DNA of 64,000 nucleotides from Lepidonotus clava (Eukaryota > Annelida > Polychaeta > Phyllodocida > Polynoidae), in assembly GCA_936440205.1 (NCBI GenBank), contig OW387148.1:17043961-17107960 (forward strand), written 5' to 3'. Position numbers and translations under genes: made by a program. Positions 10,311 through 20,210 of this stretch are shown piece after piece. The notes below the pieces were generated by a model. The model was not told where the DNA came from, did not search any database, and saw only the letters and a list, made by a program, of their open reading frames with translations. Numbering within the stretch: the first letter of the stretch is position 1; every line of letters starts with the position of its first letter.

Positions 10311-13300
10311 TTATAGCATAGCCCTCATCTCTTCTTCCTCAATTGGTTCAGCACCATCAGGTTTTGGAGGCAGTGAATACATCAAATTGTCCCAAAATCT
10401 GTCTGAATTCTTTTCAATATAAGTGTTTCTCTGAAAGTACGCCGTGGTACTCTCATCAAGGGCTGAAACATCTAAATTGGTGTCCTTAATAGCGACAAGG
10501 CGAACAGTGCCTTCTCTCACATCATTGTTTAAGGCTTCAGAGAATTCCCACATGCAGAAATTGCTGCGCCTAAAGTAATCTGAGAAGAATACCACAGTTC
10601 TCTTGCTCTTGTTGATGCATTCTGATATATTTTGTATTATTGACTTTCCTCCATGAAAGTGGACACGATGGAAACACACTTTAAATCCAAGGTTCTCGAG
10701 TTCATGCATGAGATACTCAACAACATAATTTTCATCTTCTTCGGCATAACAGAGATAAATATCAAACTCTTTGTCATCATCATTATCGAGCATTTTTTGC
10801 CTAGCTCTTTTATCCCGAAGTATTCTTCTGTAGTTTACCGTAATCAAGGAAACTATGACGAGAAGTACAATGGCCCCAAGTGTTACACCTATAATGATAT
10901 AAACCAGGTTTGCACCCATATCATCAGGGCAAAACAATTTGTTATCAGCAAGTATCATGTTTCTGTATTGCATATCTGGTGGAGAATGACAAGTTATTTT
11001 TCCTGTTATAACATTAGCATGGGCCTTCATCCAAATGTTTGTTTTTGATGCCCTACAATCACAAACCCATGGATTGTTATCGAGACTTATATCAACAGCC
11101 CCACTAAGGTTAACATCAGTGATCTCATCTGGAAGCCTTTGCAAGCTGTTGTGATTAAGGTGCAATGTGGAAACATTTTGTAGGGCTACCAAAGCTTCCA
11201 TAGATATCTCGAAGATAGAATTATTACTCAACTTTGCCTCTCTCACCCTGGTGAGATAACTTACAAATGACACATTTTTGAGATTACCATAATAAAAATC
11301 AAGGCAGTACCAAGATTCCTCATTCGGTAATTCAGGGACAGTTTGTGGTAGTTGGGTCCCTTCATAGTTTGTACAGGTGATAGTCATATTCTTATAGTAT
11401 GGACTGTAAACACAGTTACAACCAACAGGACAGGCTTCATAGTCGTCACAAACAAACTCAACAAGGTCAACATCAAAGGGGTTCCTACCTCCCATACTAG
11501 GTGGCTGATCACATCGAATTGAATAATCATGAAATTGTGTGTTTTGAATATATCTATACATTTCATAGTCTTTACAGTCACATGTTAGATTGTTTCCCGA
11601 TATGTATGGAAGAAAAATCCTAATACAATCTTGCAGCATTTCTTGTGAACTGATATTGAGATTCCAGCCATGAAATACATCCATTAAATGTTGGATGTCA
11701 TTGTTCCGCAAGGCAATGGATGGATTTCCATGAAATGACCTATTGAGAGTATAGCACGATGTGACCGGTATATCCCCATAATTTGTAAATTTTGAAATAT
11801 TATTCCCATCTAGATCTATAACTAAGTCACCTCTTCCCTGAATCAGTGATATGGGCCACGAGTCAAGAACTTTGATGACATTGCCTTTTAGGTTTAAATA
11901 GGTGAGTTCGGCCAGCGTTGATAGGTCACAGGAAACTGACTCAATGTTATTCCCTGAAAGATCCAGATTCGTCAGCTGAGATAGCGCAGACACTTCACAT
12001 GGAAATGTTCGAAGATCGTTACCATTTAGATTAAGTCTACAAAGACTACTCAGGTTTGAGAGATCACACGGCACTGATGAGATTGTATTATATGAAAGGT
12101 CCAGAACAGTGAGCAATGTAAGGCCTGACACTTCACATGGAAACTCTAAGACGTTGTGATCAAGGTGCAAAGAGACCACACCTTTGAGAGCTAATATAAC
12201 ATCAGATGGTATCTCTGAGACTGAACTATTACTTAGCTTCAGTGCTTTTGCTTTTGTCAGATAGGATGTGAAAGAAACCTTGCCTAGATTTCCACCTTCA
12301 AAATTAAGACTGTACCAATATTCTTGATTTGGTAGTTCAGGAAGAGCTTCTGGTAGTATGATACCAACAAAGTGTGTACATGTCACAGTTATGTTTTTAT
12401 AATATGGGTTGTTGAGGCAGTGACAATCTGTAGGGCATGGGACAAGGTCTTCACAAACAAACTGATCAAGGCTTATCTCCCTAAGGGCCTTACGTTTTAA
12501 TTTTAATGGCTGATCACACTTAATATGAAGTGTAGAAACATTCCTACTACGAAGATATTTATAAATCTCATAGTCAACACAGTCACAACTCATGTTACTA
12601 CTTGTGTACATGTCTAAGAAAAATCTGTCAACGCAATCATGTAGATCCTGCTTGGTGCTGATGTTAAAGTTCCAACCAGTAAAAATATCTGTGAAATGTT
12701 CTATTAGGTTGGAACTAAGTGAAATTGACTGGTTAGAAGGTTCACACAATGAAGATGATACTGACTCAGAATTTGTAAATTTTGAAATATGATTGCTCCC
12801 CAGATCTATCTCCAGGTTGTGTCTCCCATTATTCATCAGAGAAATTGGCCAGGAATCAAGAATGCGAATTTGATTCATATCCAACTTCAGCACGAAGAGC
12901 CTGGTGAGGTTCGACAGGTCACACAACACTGTCTCTATTCTATTCCATGAGAGATCAAGGTAAATGAGCCGGCTGAGGATGGTAACTTCACACGGGAACG
13001 TGCGTAGAAGATTATTTCTAAGTGTCAAAAATTTGAGGTTGGTCAAGTTTGACAAAGGACATGGCACAGTTGTCATGTCGGTTGTAGTGAGGTCAAGATA
13101 ATTGAGTTGATTCATAGTTGTAAGGTCACATATTATGTTTGGGTAGATAAATCTGCTAACTAAAAGCTTGGTGATGTTAGGATATAAACTGGGCAGATGG
13201 CTCAGATTGCGTGGTGCGAAGATTCCACAGTTATATATCCAAAGCCCAGTGCCGTTTTCAATACTATCACAATAACAGGATTCAGGGCATCCAGGCAAGC

Positions 13301-13472
13301 TTTTTATCCATAAGATTCGACGGTTCCTGTGTGCTGATCGTACCATGAGGGAGGTCTCAGACAAGTCGTCGATCTGCACCGTTGGGTAAAATTGCAAGAC
13401 CAACAGAAAAAAGGTTACCGTGACCCAGGCGTAACTTGCCATCGAAGACATAGCGATGCTTATGTTGAGCAT
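10311..13472 (-). CDS. Toll-like receptor, multiple-cysteine-cluster type
   Basis: A single-exon, 1053-residue type I membrane receptor for innate immune signalling. A hydrophobic signal peptide follows Met11 (MASYAWVTVTFFLL). The ectodomain contains leucine-rich repeats broken by several cysteine clusters. N-cap-like motifs are CPESCYC, CPTDCHC and CPVGCNC; C-cap motifs are CDCVDYE, CDCKDYE and CDCRASK. Two ectodomain modules are near-duplicates: both contain LDSWPISL, then HISKFTN or NISKFTN, then GWNFNIS or GWNLNIS. One transmembrane helix lies at about 855-879, followed by RRILRDKRARQK. The TIR domain is at about 901-1036, with box 1 FDIYLCY and the C-terminal FW motif. Box 2 reads HFHGGKSIIQNI and lacks the usual BB-loop proline. 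Three in-frame Met codons (residues 1, 8 and 11) are possible starts; the first lies in a minisatellite, so Met8 or Met11 is likelier. Ligand and orthology are unknown. Confidence 0.95.
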   Translation of the reverse strand: MLNISIAMSSMASYAWVTVTFFLLVLQFYPTVQIDDLSETSLMVRSAHRNRRILWIKSLPGCPESCYCDSIENGTGLWIYNCGIFAPRNLSHLPSLYPNITKLLVSRFIYPNIICDLTTMNQLNYLDLTTTDMTTVPCPLSNLTNLKFLTLRNNLLRTFPCEVTILSRLIYLDLSWNRIETVLCDLSNLTRLFVLKLDMNQIRILDSWPISLMNNGRHNLEIDLGSNHISKFTNSESVSSSLCEPSNQSISLSSNLIEHFTDIFTGWNFNISTKQDLHDCVDRFFLDMYTSSNMSCDCVDYEIYKYLRSRNVSTLHIKCDQPLKLKRKALREISLDQFVCEDLVPCPTDCHCLNNPYYKNITVTCTHFVGIILPEALPELPNQEYWYSLNFEGGNLGKVSFTSYLTKAKALKLSNSSVSEIPSDVILALKGVVSLHLDHNVLEFPCEVSGLTLLTVLDLSYNTISSVPCDLSNLSSLCRLNLNGNDLRTFPCEVSALSQLTNLDLSGNNIESVSCDLSTLAELTYLNLKGNVIKVLDSWPISLIQGRGDLVIDLDGNNISKFTNYGDIPVTSCYTLNRSFHGNPSIALRNNDIQHLMDVFHGWNLNISSQEMLQDCIRIFLPYISGNNLTCDCKDYEMYRYIQNTQFHDYSIRCDQPPSMGGRNPFDVDLVEFVCDDYEACPVGCNCVYSPYYKNMTITCTNYEGTQLPQTVPELPNEESWYCLDFYYGNLKNVSFVSYLTRVREAKLSNNSIFEISMEALVALQNVSTLHLNHNSLQRLPDEITDVNLSGAVDISLDNNPWVCDCRASKTNIWMKAHANVITGKITCHSPPDMQYRNMILADNKLFCPDDMGANLVYIIIGVTLGAIVLLVIVSLITVNYRRILRDKRARQKMLDNDDDKEFDIYLCYAEEDENYVVEYLMHELENLGFKVCFHRVHFHGGKSIIQNISECINKSKRTVVFFSDYFRRSNFCMWEFSEALNNDVREGTVRLVAIKDTNLDVSALDESTTAYFQRNTYIEKNSDRFWDNLMYSLPPKPDGAEPIEEEEMRAML

Positions 13473-13667
13473 TAGCTAGTGATGATTATGTTGAGCAATG
13501 GCTAGTGATGATAATGTTGGGCGTTGGCTAGCGATGATTATGCTGAGAGTTGCCTAGCGATGTTTATGTTGAGAGTTGCCAAACGATGGTTATGTTGAGA
13601 GTTGACAAACGATGATTATGTTGAGAGTTGCCAAGTGATGATTATGTTGAGAGTTGGTTAGCTGTCT
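13460..13667. repeat. 26-bp minisatellite, eight units, over the TLR start
   Basis: Eight consecutive units begin TTATGTTGAG (with small variants) at an exact 26-bp period. The unit nearest the gene contains the first predicted ATG of the receptor (13472). As 26 is not a multiple of three, unit gain or loss would alter the 5' leader and any upstream reading frame. Confidence 0.9.
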
Positions 13668-14053
13668 ACCGGTAGCAACACACATGTAGGATTGTGATGG
13701 AAGTTGTCATCAGAAGGCTTGCTGCGTCTGCACTGCACCCACTAAGGATCATAATAATTATAGTGAACTCTTTGTAGCCAAATGTATGTCAAGAGTCAAA
13801 GTAGCGATTCTGCTTCCTGAAGTCATAACAGTCACTATATCTAAAGTACTGTAGTGTTGATCCAGTACTTGAGGGTTGGGGGCGAATCCGATGATCAGTC
13901 TGAAAGTGGAAGAGGCAGTGGGACTGATAAGTCCTGTTATGGATACAGCTATAGCAAAGAACAACCGTTTATTACAGACAGGACGGGGGGAGGGGGTTCA
14001 AACATTTTCAATTAGTTCTAGGTTTCCCAATTTACTGTATGCAAAGGCCATAT
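13668..14053. other. TLR 5' flank
   Basis: Likely holds the receptor's promoter. No clear TATA box or other motif was identified. Confidence 0.3.
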
Positions 14054-14210
14054 CATGGGCGGATCCAGAGGGGGGGGGGCGGGGGGCGCGCCCCTCCCTT
14101 TTTTCGGAAAATTTTGCATTTTTTTTATGTAAAACTCAGCCAAAAAGTCATTAAGGAAATGTTTTTACAATAGCGCGCCCCCCCTTTTCAAATCCCTGGA
14201 TCCGCCAGTG
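14054..14210. mobile_element. 157-bp foldback element
   Basis: The ends are CATGGGCGGATCCAG and, inverted, CACTGGCGGATCCAGG. Inside are a G-rich arm and a C-rich arm with GCGCGCC. It is flanked on both sides by CATAT (14049-14053 and 14211-14215), a possible 5-bp target duplication. The whole unit can fold back. It is too short to code. Confidence 0.65.
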
Positions 14211-14350
14211 CATATGTTTCTAAAGGAGCAAGTTACATCAAACACTGTCTTGTGAAAGTACAAGAGGACCTTTAATGTCCTTTTTAAAACATTGAAGCAA
14301 TTAAGCATATAAAACACTATTTGAACGACAGACGGACAGAGACTATTTAA

Positions 14351-15253
14351 AGACAACGGCGCCATTATAGATCCAACCCTAAGATTTTTATGAAACTTTA
14401 GGAAATAATAGTTAAACATATATGCATCCTAAAAATGTAAAAATAATAGGGGGTCACCATGGAAACTTTTGTGCTAGAGATATAACAATGTGAGCATAAT
14501 TCTTTTAAAATGAACATTTTTGAAAAAAATATCCTCAAGTAGAGTTTTCATGATAAATTTCATAATAATCCTCAAATCAATTATGAAATCATTGAAATCT
14601 AAACCTAAGACATATATACACAAAATCCATGTACATGTTAGAAAGTAATACGGCTTTTATTGAAATAGAATATACCTTTTATTTTAAATAAATTGTTAAA
14701 TTAATTAAATAAAATATCAAATTTCTGATAGAAATGTTCACCAAAAAAAATTCAACCTTAAGATATTCTCTAAAATCACACTTAATGTAGATTTAAGTGT
14801 TATCTATCATTTTCTGGAAAAAAAATTGGGGGTCACCATGCTAACTTGGTCAGGAAATCTACATATCTGTTCTAATATGGGAAAATGGTTTTATGTGAGT
14901 ACCTATGTATTTTTAGCTTTAAACCCATTTTAAAATTTTGCCATAATGAAAGCAACAAGTGTTTTTTATCCCCAAAGTTGATATGAAACCATAGATATTT
15001 ACTACTTAAATGTAGTATATCTACCAAAAAAGATATAACCAAAAATCTTTTCATTTTCATCTAAAGTTGTTTTCAACAGAAATTTCCATGATATTAGCCA
15101 TATTTGAACACATGTGGGTCTTAAACTAAAATAGTGCTATGATTTTCTTTTTCATTTATGAATTGCCTGTATACTAATGTACATTTTTGCCAATTTTCAT
15201 AAGAATTTAAGGACTTTGATTTTTTTGCCATGTGTATAATGGCGCCATTGCCT
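14351..15253. mobile_element. TTAA-flanked non-autonomous DNA transposon
   Basis: A 903-bp unit bounded by TTAA on each side (14347-14350 and 15254-15257). The terminal inverted repeats AGACAACGGCGCCATTATAG and AGGCAATGGCGCCATTATAC match at 17 of 20 bases. The core GGCGCCATT contains a palindrome. The interior is AT-rich and non-coding, with GGGGGTCACCATG present twice (about 14449 and 14827). TTAA duplications are characteristic of piggyBac and Kolobok transposons; which one is not determined. Confidence 0.75.
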
Positions 15254-15639
15254 TTAATACTTTTTTATTTATGTTTTTACTATACTCAATTACAAAGATT
15301 GATCTTCCTAACCCTTATTCTTCAGACAGAGAGCCAAATGATATTTCTTTCAATGATTCAATGATAAATATATTCCCAAATAATTATATTATTCACATTG
15401 TTTATCATCAATTGCCCCCACTTCACTTATGAGATCTCGTTCTAAATTGATTGTATTTGGATAATGGGACAAACCTAAATACAATTATCAGGTTCGACAT
15501 GAGAGACTTGATTGTTTCTGGGAAACAGAAAACGAATTCGTCTTTTCGTTTTGGTTTCGTTAGTGGTTTAAGTTTTTAACCATAACAGTCATTTGCCTTG
15601 CGTGTGTGTGTGTTTGGGGGGAGGAGGGTCCTAGACTTA
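15254..15639. other. intergenic, no feature seen
   Basis: AT-rich sequence. Nothing recognised beyond a short GT/GGGG tract near 15600-15625. Confidence 0.4.
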
Positions 15640-15835
15640 TTATCTGATATGGCGACACGGCTATTTTTAAACGCAAGTGACATGCGACAGGTTATTTTTA
15701 TGGCATGGCTGTTACTTGAATTTGACATGGTGATGTAGCTGTTTCTTAAATTTAAGCCTTCATTAAAGGTGGTATTAGAATACACGACATGAGCTGCGAT
15801 GTGGCAATGTCACTAAGAAATCGCACATATAAGAG
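15640..15835. repeat. dispersed GACATG-type repeat, copy 1
   Basis: Degenerate units with TTCTTAAATTTRACATG and GACATGCGACA words, alike in style to 18283-18600 and 49440-49660. Confidence 0.5.
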
Positions 15836-16171
15836 ACAAAATTCGTTGTTACACATAGATCTTTAAAATACTCCAAACTGCCCATTCCAAACATTGATAT
15901 CATCAGTCCTGTGTGTGAACTTTCAGTAATATCCTCATATCGTGATGATATCACAACTCAAAGTCTTGTACTGTAATAGGGCCTTAAGGGCCCCGAGAGT
16001 GAGGAACATGCTATTGGGAGTGTCGACTCTTATCAGAACAGCAGCAAGAGTTATAAAAAAAATGGCCATGAATACATTCTTTAGCTGTGTCAATTCTTAC
16101 AAATAATTATAAGATTGTGTGCAGCCCGGGTGTCCGGGTTGAATCTCCCTACCTTGCCGATACAAATCTGA
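15836..16171. other. intergenic, no feature seen
   Basis: No gene or repeat was recognised in this stretch. Confidence 0.4.
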
Positions 16172-16320
16172 CCAGTTGCGGATCCCAGAATTTTAGAAAG
16201 GGAGGGCGTGCTATAGTCAAAATTTCGGCCGCGTCTTCCATGCGCAGGTATTGTACATTTGAAAAACCCAAGATGGCCAACATGGTTGGGGGGGAGGGGG
16301 GGGAGGCGTGCCAATTATGA
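16172..16320. repeat. degenerate second copy of the foldback element
   Basis: GTTGCGGATCCCAGAATTTT followed by AGAAAGGGAGGGCGTGC resembles the end of the 14054-14210 element read from its right side. A second G-rich arm lies near 16290-16310. It is older or more diverged than the first copy. Confidence 0.4.
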
Positions 16321-17430
16321 TAAGTGTCTTAATAGATTTAACTTCTTTCTTTTTAATTCTATTACTCTTTTTTAATTCTACTGCTCTTAAGACTATTTCA
16401 AGACTATTTTGCAAAAACACCATTAATTTTGGTAAATGACAAAAATTGCTGATCTTGAGAAATTTCCCTGATTAGTTACGAAAATACGGGCGCAGGAATC
16501 GCGGACTCACCTCCCCGATTTACTTGGTGAACTGGTGGGGGATTTACCACACTGTTAAAACAAGTGTTTAGAACCTAAACATTTTCCTAAACACTTCGGT
16601 GCATCCAGTTTTGGAACACTTTATTTCCCTAAACATGTTTAGAATTATCAGTGTTTAGGGTTAAGTGTTTAGAAATGTGTGATGTTTAGCTGTTTAACCA
16701 TGAAGTGTTTAGGTCCTCAAGGTGTTTAGAATCAAAACGCTTATGCTTTTTTTATGTTTAGCTGTTAAGTGTTTAGAAAACTATGATGTTTAGGTGTTTA
16801 TCTATGAAGCATTTAGGTATTAAGTTAAACAGTAATATACCGTAATATGTACAGTGTACTTTCATTCTTAAGGATGAAAACCATTTTAAATTTAACAATA
16901 ATATACCGTAGTGTGTAAAAAAAACCCACATAGATCTTACATGTAAAACACTGCTATGGTACTATGCCATTTAGTTTACACCAGATGTAATGTTAACAGC
17001 ATTGAAAGTTTTATTTTTCCTGTAATCACACTACAGGATCATAGAGCCAATAACCACATATGTCCTTCCTTCTTGGTTTAGCCTTGCATGGATTGTTTGA
17101 TTGTTGGAGGTAAAACCTTTAGGGGTATAGCTGATAAAGTTCTTGTACTAAAAAGGTGTCTACATGTTAATCCTACTAAAAAGGTGTTTTAAAACATTTT
17201 GTAAATGTTTTAGGGGTGTTCTGGTTGGTTGACCGTACCTAGAATAGCAGGCCAATGAAGTGATTATCTTAATGACGCAACAAAAACTTAAAAATGTAAC
17301 ATTTTTAATCACAAAATTCCAAATTCCTAAGTGTATGAAAAAACTATTTTACTAATCCTGGCCAAAAATATGGAGGGCATGTGGCAAACCACTAATAGTA
17401 CAACTACTTCATAGTAGTATTTTGGTAACG

Positions 17431-17502
17431 TCAGTAGCCGAGATTTGAACCCGGGGCCCTTCACATATGAAGCCTATGCTCTACCACTGAGCTATGGAGG
17501 CC
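17431..17502 (-). repeat. tRNA-like sequence (pol III boxes), probably a pseudogene or SINE head
   Basis: On the minus strand, box A TAGCTCAGTGG and box B GGTTCAAATCT are correctly spaced. The acceptor and anticodon stems pair poorly, so a working tRNA is unlikely. Confidence 0.5.
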
Positions 17503-17659
17503 TGTAGGTAGACACAGCCCAGCTTTGCTACTTAACTGAATAAGTAGGAGTATGAGAGTACTGAACTATTGTCTGTCACAAGAACATGATGTTGAATACC
17601 TGTATAGTAGTACTGATCCTACTCATTGGTGCTGACTTTGCTAGTGTGCACTGCATGCA

Positions 17660-17731
17660 GTCCAAGTTAGCTCAGTTGGTTAGGCTTCTACCTTGAATGT
17701 ACAGAATGTGGGTTCTAATCCCAAAGTGTCC
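17660..17731 (+). repeat. tRNA-like sequence (pol III boxes), probably a pseudogene or SINE head
   Basis: Box A TTAGCTCAGTTGG and box B GGTTCTAATCC are intact. The anticodon stem is only partly paired and no matching acceptor stem was found. It lies about 160 bp from the first tRNA-like sequence, on the opposite strand. Confidence 0.5.
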
Positions 17732-18282
17732 ATTTTTCTTTTCCATAGTATACAATTGATATTATGTGTTTAGATTCTAAACATATCCCATTCAAAACAT
17801 GGTTAGAGGTTACAAGTGTTTAGCTTTTAAACACAACTAATGTTATGCGTTTAGATTATAAACATAGTTAACCCAACACATGTTTAGAAGTTACAAGTGT
17901 TTAGGTTTTAAACAGATATGGGCTAATGTATTTAGATTATAAACATGTTTATGTCCTTAACACATTTAAATTCTAAACACCATTTTAACAGTGCATGTAG
18001 GGCCTATACAATATAGATGGTCAGCCGGTTAAAATTTCATCAAGAACGTTGAATATTGTATTTTCAGATCTGGATAATGCAGTAATTCTTACTTACTGTT
18101 ACCAAGACTCCTTTCTACTTAGCCCGTACGAGATGGTCCAGTAGTGAGCGCCTCAACGTGTCTGGCAGTACGAATGTCTAATGTACTTGTCCCACGACCG
18201 TGGCCTGGAAACTACAGTTTATCTGCAGGGTAGGGTTCACAATGAAGGTTTATAAGCATGTGTCAAGCTGTACGATTACACA

Positions 18283-18600
18283 TGCCTGGTGGCCCTATAG
18301 ACCTCAGAAATCGACACAGTGACTGGAACATTTCTTAAAATCAATAGATTATAGGAATTATATTGACGCTACGGAAAGTATATTGACAACAAAACTGGGA
18401 TTTAACCAGACGTTTCCATGCAACATGGGAGGGGGGGGGAAGTAAAGACCCCTTAAATCGACAGGGCGACATGACCTTTTCTTAAATTTGACATGCAACA
18501 TTATAGGATTAGATACATGAAGAGAAAAATGAACAACATTGGGACAGGCGACAGGCTGATGTCTTTAATTCGACATGCGACATTGAGACCCCATCAACAC
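18283..18600. repeat. dispersed GACATG-type repeat, copy 2
   Basis: Contains GACATGCGACATTG, GGGCGACATGACC, TTCTTAAATTTGACATG and TTAATTCGACATG words in imperfect tandem, the same family as 15640-15835 and 49440-49660. Confidence 0.5.
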
Positions 18601-18968
18601 CCCCTACATGGTCCTCTCTAAGTTTCTTCGTGAGAAATAAGCATACAGATGAGGCCTTGGGATTTCTATCCAATGGGTCCCTGCAGGGACTCGTATCAAT
18701 TGCTCCCATCTTTGTGTGCTTTGTGAACGGGATGTGGGTGGTATATAGATGATAGAGTCTTCGCGTCGTCATTAGATAAATATGTATAAGAATGCCAATA
18801 CTAGGGCCATATGATATATTTCTTTTCGCCATTTTGTAGAGTTATCTTTGTTCTTATGGACATTTGGATAGCCTATTCAAGCCTGTCATGACAATGAACT
18901 TAAATATCTTGCAAATGATTTCCTTTCGTTTGTTTGATAAATACTGGTACATAGTTTACGATATAGAA

Positions 18969-19036
18969 ATGCGTTATCAGTTTATTATTGTTCGAATAGT
19001 TTTTGATAAATTGTGAGTTTTATGTGAACAGACTAA
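18969..19036 (+). mobile_element. probable LINE fragment left of the Polinton
   Basis: Read in the frame that continues into the LINE at 37884, these bases give YQFIIVRIVFDKL and then VLCEQT. This resembles the basic linker between endonuclease and reverse transcriptase in Jockey-type LINEs. One stop (TGA) interrupts it at a CpG-decay type change. The six bases before the Polinton (GACTAA, 19031-19036) nearly match GACTAC at 37884-37889. Short and inferred; how far the LINE extends left is unclear. Confidence 0.4.
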
Positions 19037-19747
19037 AGTAGTATAATAGAACTGATTATACACCACCTTTGGCCAACAAGGAATCGCAGACGCTACGCTG
19101 CTTTAACTCCCGACATAGATGGAAAGGAGGACAATGGCAATGGATCGCTGAACACGGTGACAGTGTGCCCCAGGCATATAGAGACACAGGGGGAACGGGT
19201 GGCGAGATATTTTTGTTAAGTCAAGAGGTCAGTTCTATACAGGTTACCTGTGTCTTAACTTGAGAAGGCATTCTACATTCAACTGTACTTTGGAAAACAG
19301 TAAACCATTTTACAAGGTTATAAGGCTTATTACATGAAGTAAGTATAGAGTTATAAGTCATATTCAATTACATAAATGATAAACAAGCATATCATATTAA
19401 GATATTAGAACTGGTATACAAAATTGATGAGAGTATACGTTTCTATACTGAAAAATGAAGAATGTAAAATAGATAAGATTGTTTTGGGGAAAGGACACCA
19501 GTCATGCCTCACTGCCTATGGTAAACAAGTGTCCAGTTGTGCATGGGGAAGGAGGTTACATGTGTGTTGGCTTAAGGGGAAAGTTACATTGTAGAGTAAT
19601 TAGGTTATGATAAATTGATGATCTAGTTAGGGGTTTTATAAGGGGCAGATCTCTTGGATAATACGTCATATATCAAACACAAAAAAGGAACAGTAAAATA
19701 TAAAGTAAAATCTCATGAAAAGTCACTGATACATCAACTGAGAGGTT
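19037..19747 (+). repeat. Polinton left terminal inverted repeat
   Basis: Matches 37168-37883 in reverse complement over about 0.7 kb, with few differences. Confidence 0.9.
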
Positions 19748-20210
19748 GAACAAGTTGATTGGGATTCTTTACCATTTACTTAGAGTGCTGGACTGCTACT
19801 GATGATTATAATAGGTTAGAAAATCCTCAAGAAAATAAAATAAATTTCTCCATACAACTAAATTAACATAGTGTTATGCACCACAAAATACAAGTAATAT
19901 TTATTACTCGTTAATAAAGTTATTGGCAACATCCAATCAAATTTGAGTTATATCACATTGCCAAATTTTATAAATTCATACGATCAATTTGAATTGAACA
20001 TAACACCTAAAGGTACATTCAAATTGTATAAGTAGCAAATAAATCTTGCAACAATGCTAACCAGATAGCCAAATGCTGTCGGTAAATAACAGGTGAGACA
20101 AGTAAGAGACACACCTTTTAACTAAAGGACTCAGTTTATTTAGTTCAAGAAATTGGACCCTCAAGGGGTTTAGGTTTCTAAAAGTATACGTGAAGTGTAC
20201 AGTGTGTTAT

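Larger units (their letters stand above)
16550..17993. mobile_element. non-autonomous DNA transposon with GTGTTTAGA subterminal repeats
   Basis: The ends are CACTGTTAAAAC and, inverted, CACTGTTAAAAT. More than twenty GTGTTTAG or CTAAACAC words crowd about 280 bp at the left end and about 230 bp at the right end. The interior has no transposase frame but contains two tRNA-like sequences. A target duplication was not identified. Confidence 0.65.

Noticed and set aside
10653-11048. 131-codon plus-strand frame opposite the TLR TIR domain
   Set aside because: Antisense shadow of the receptor's coding sequence.
17431-17731. Two tRNA genes
   Set aside because: Box A and box B are good but acceptor and anticodon stems do not pair properly.
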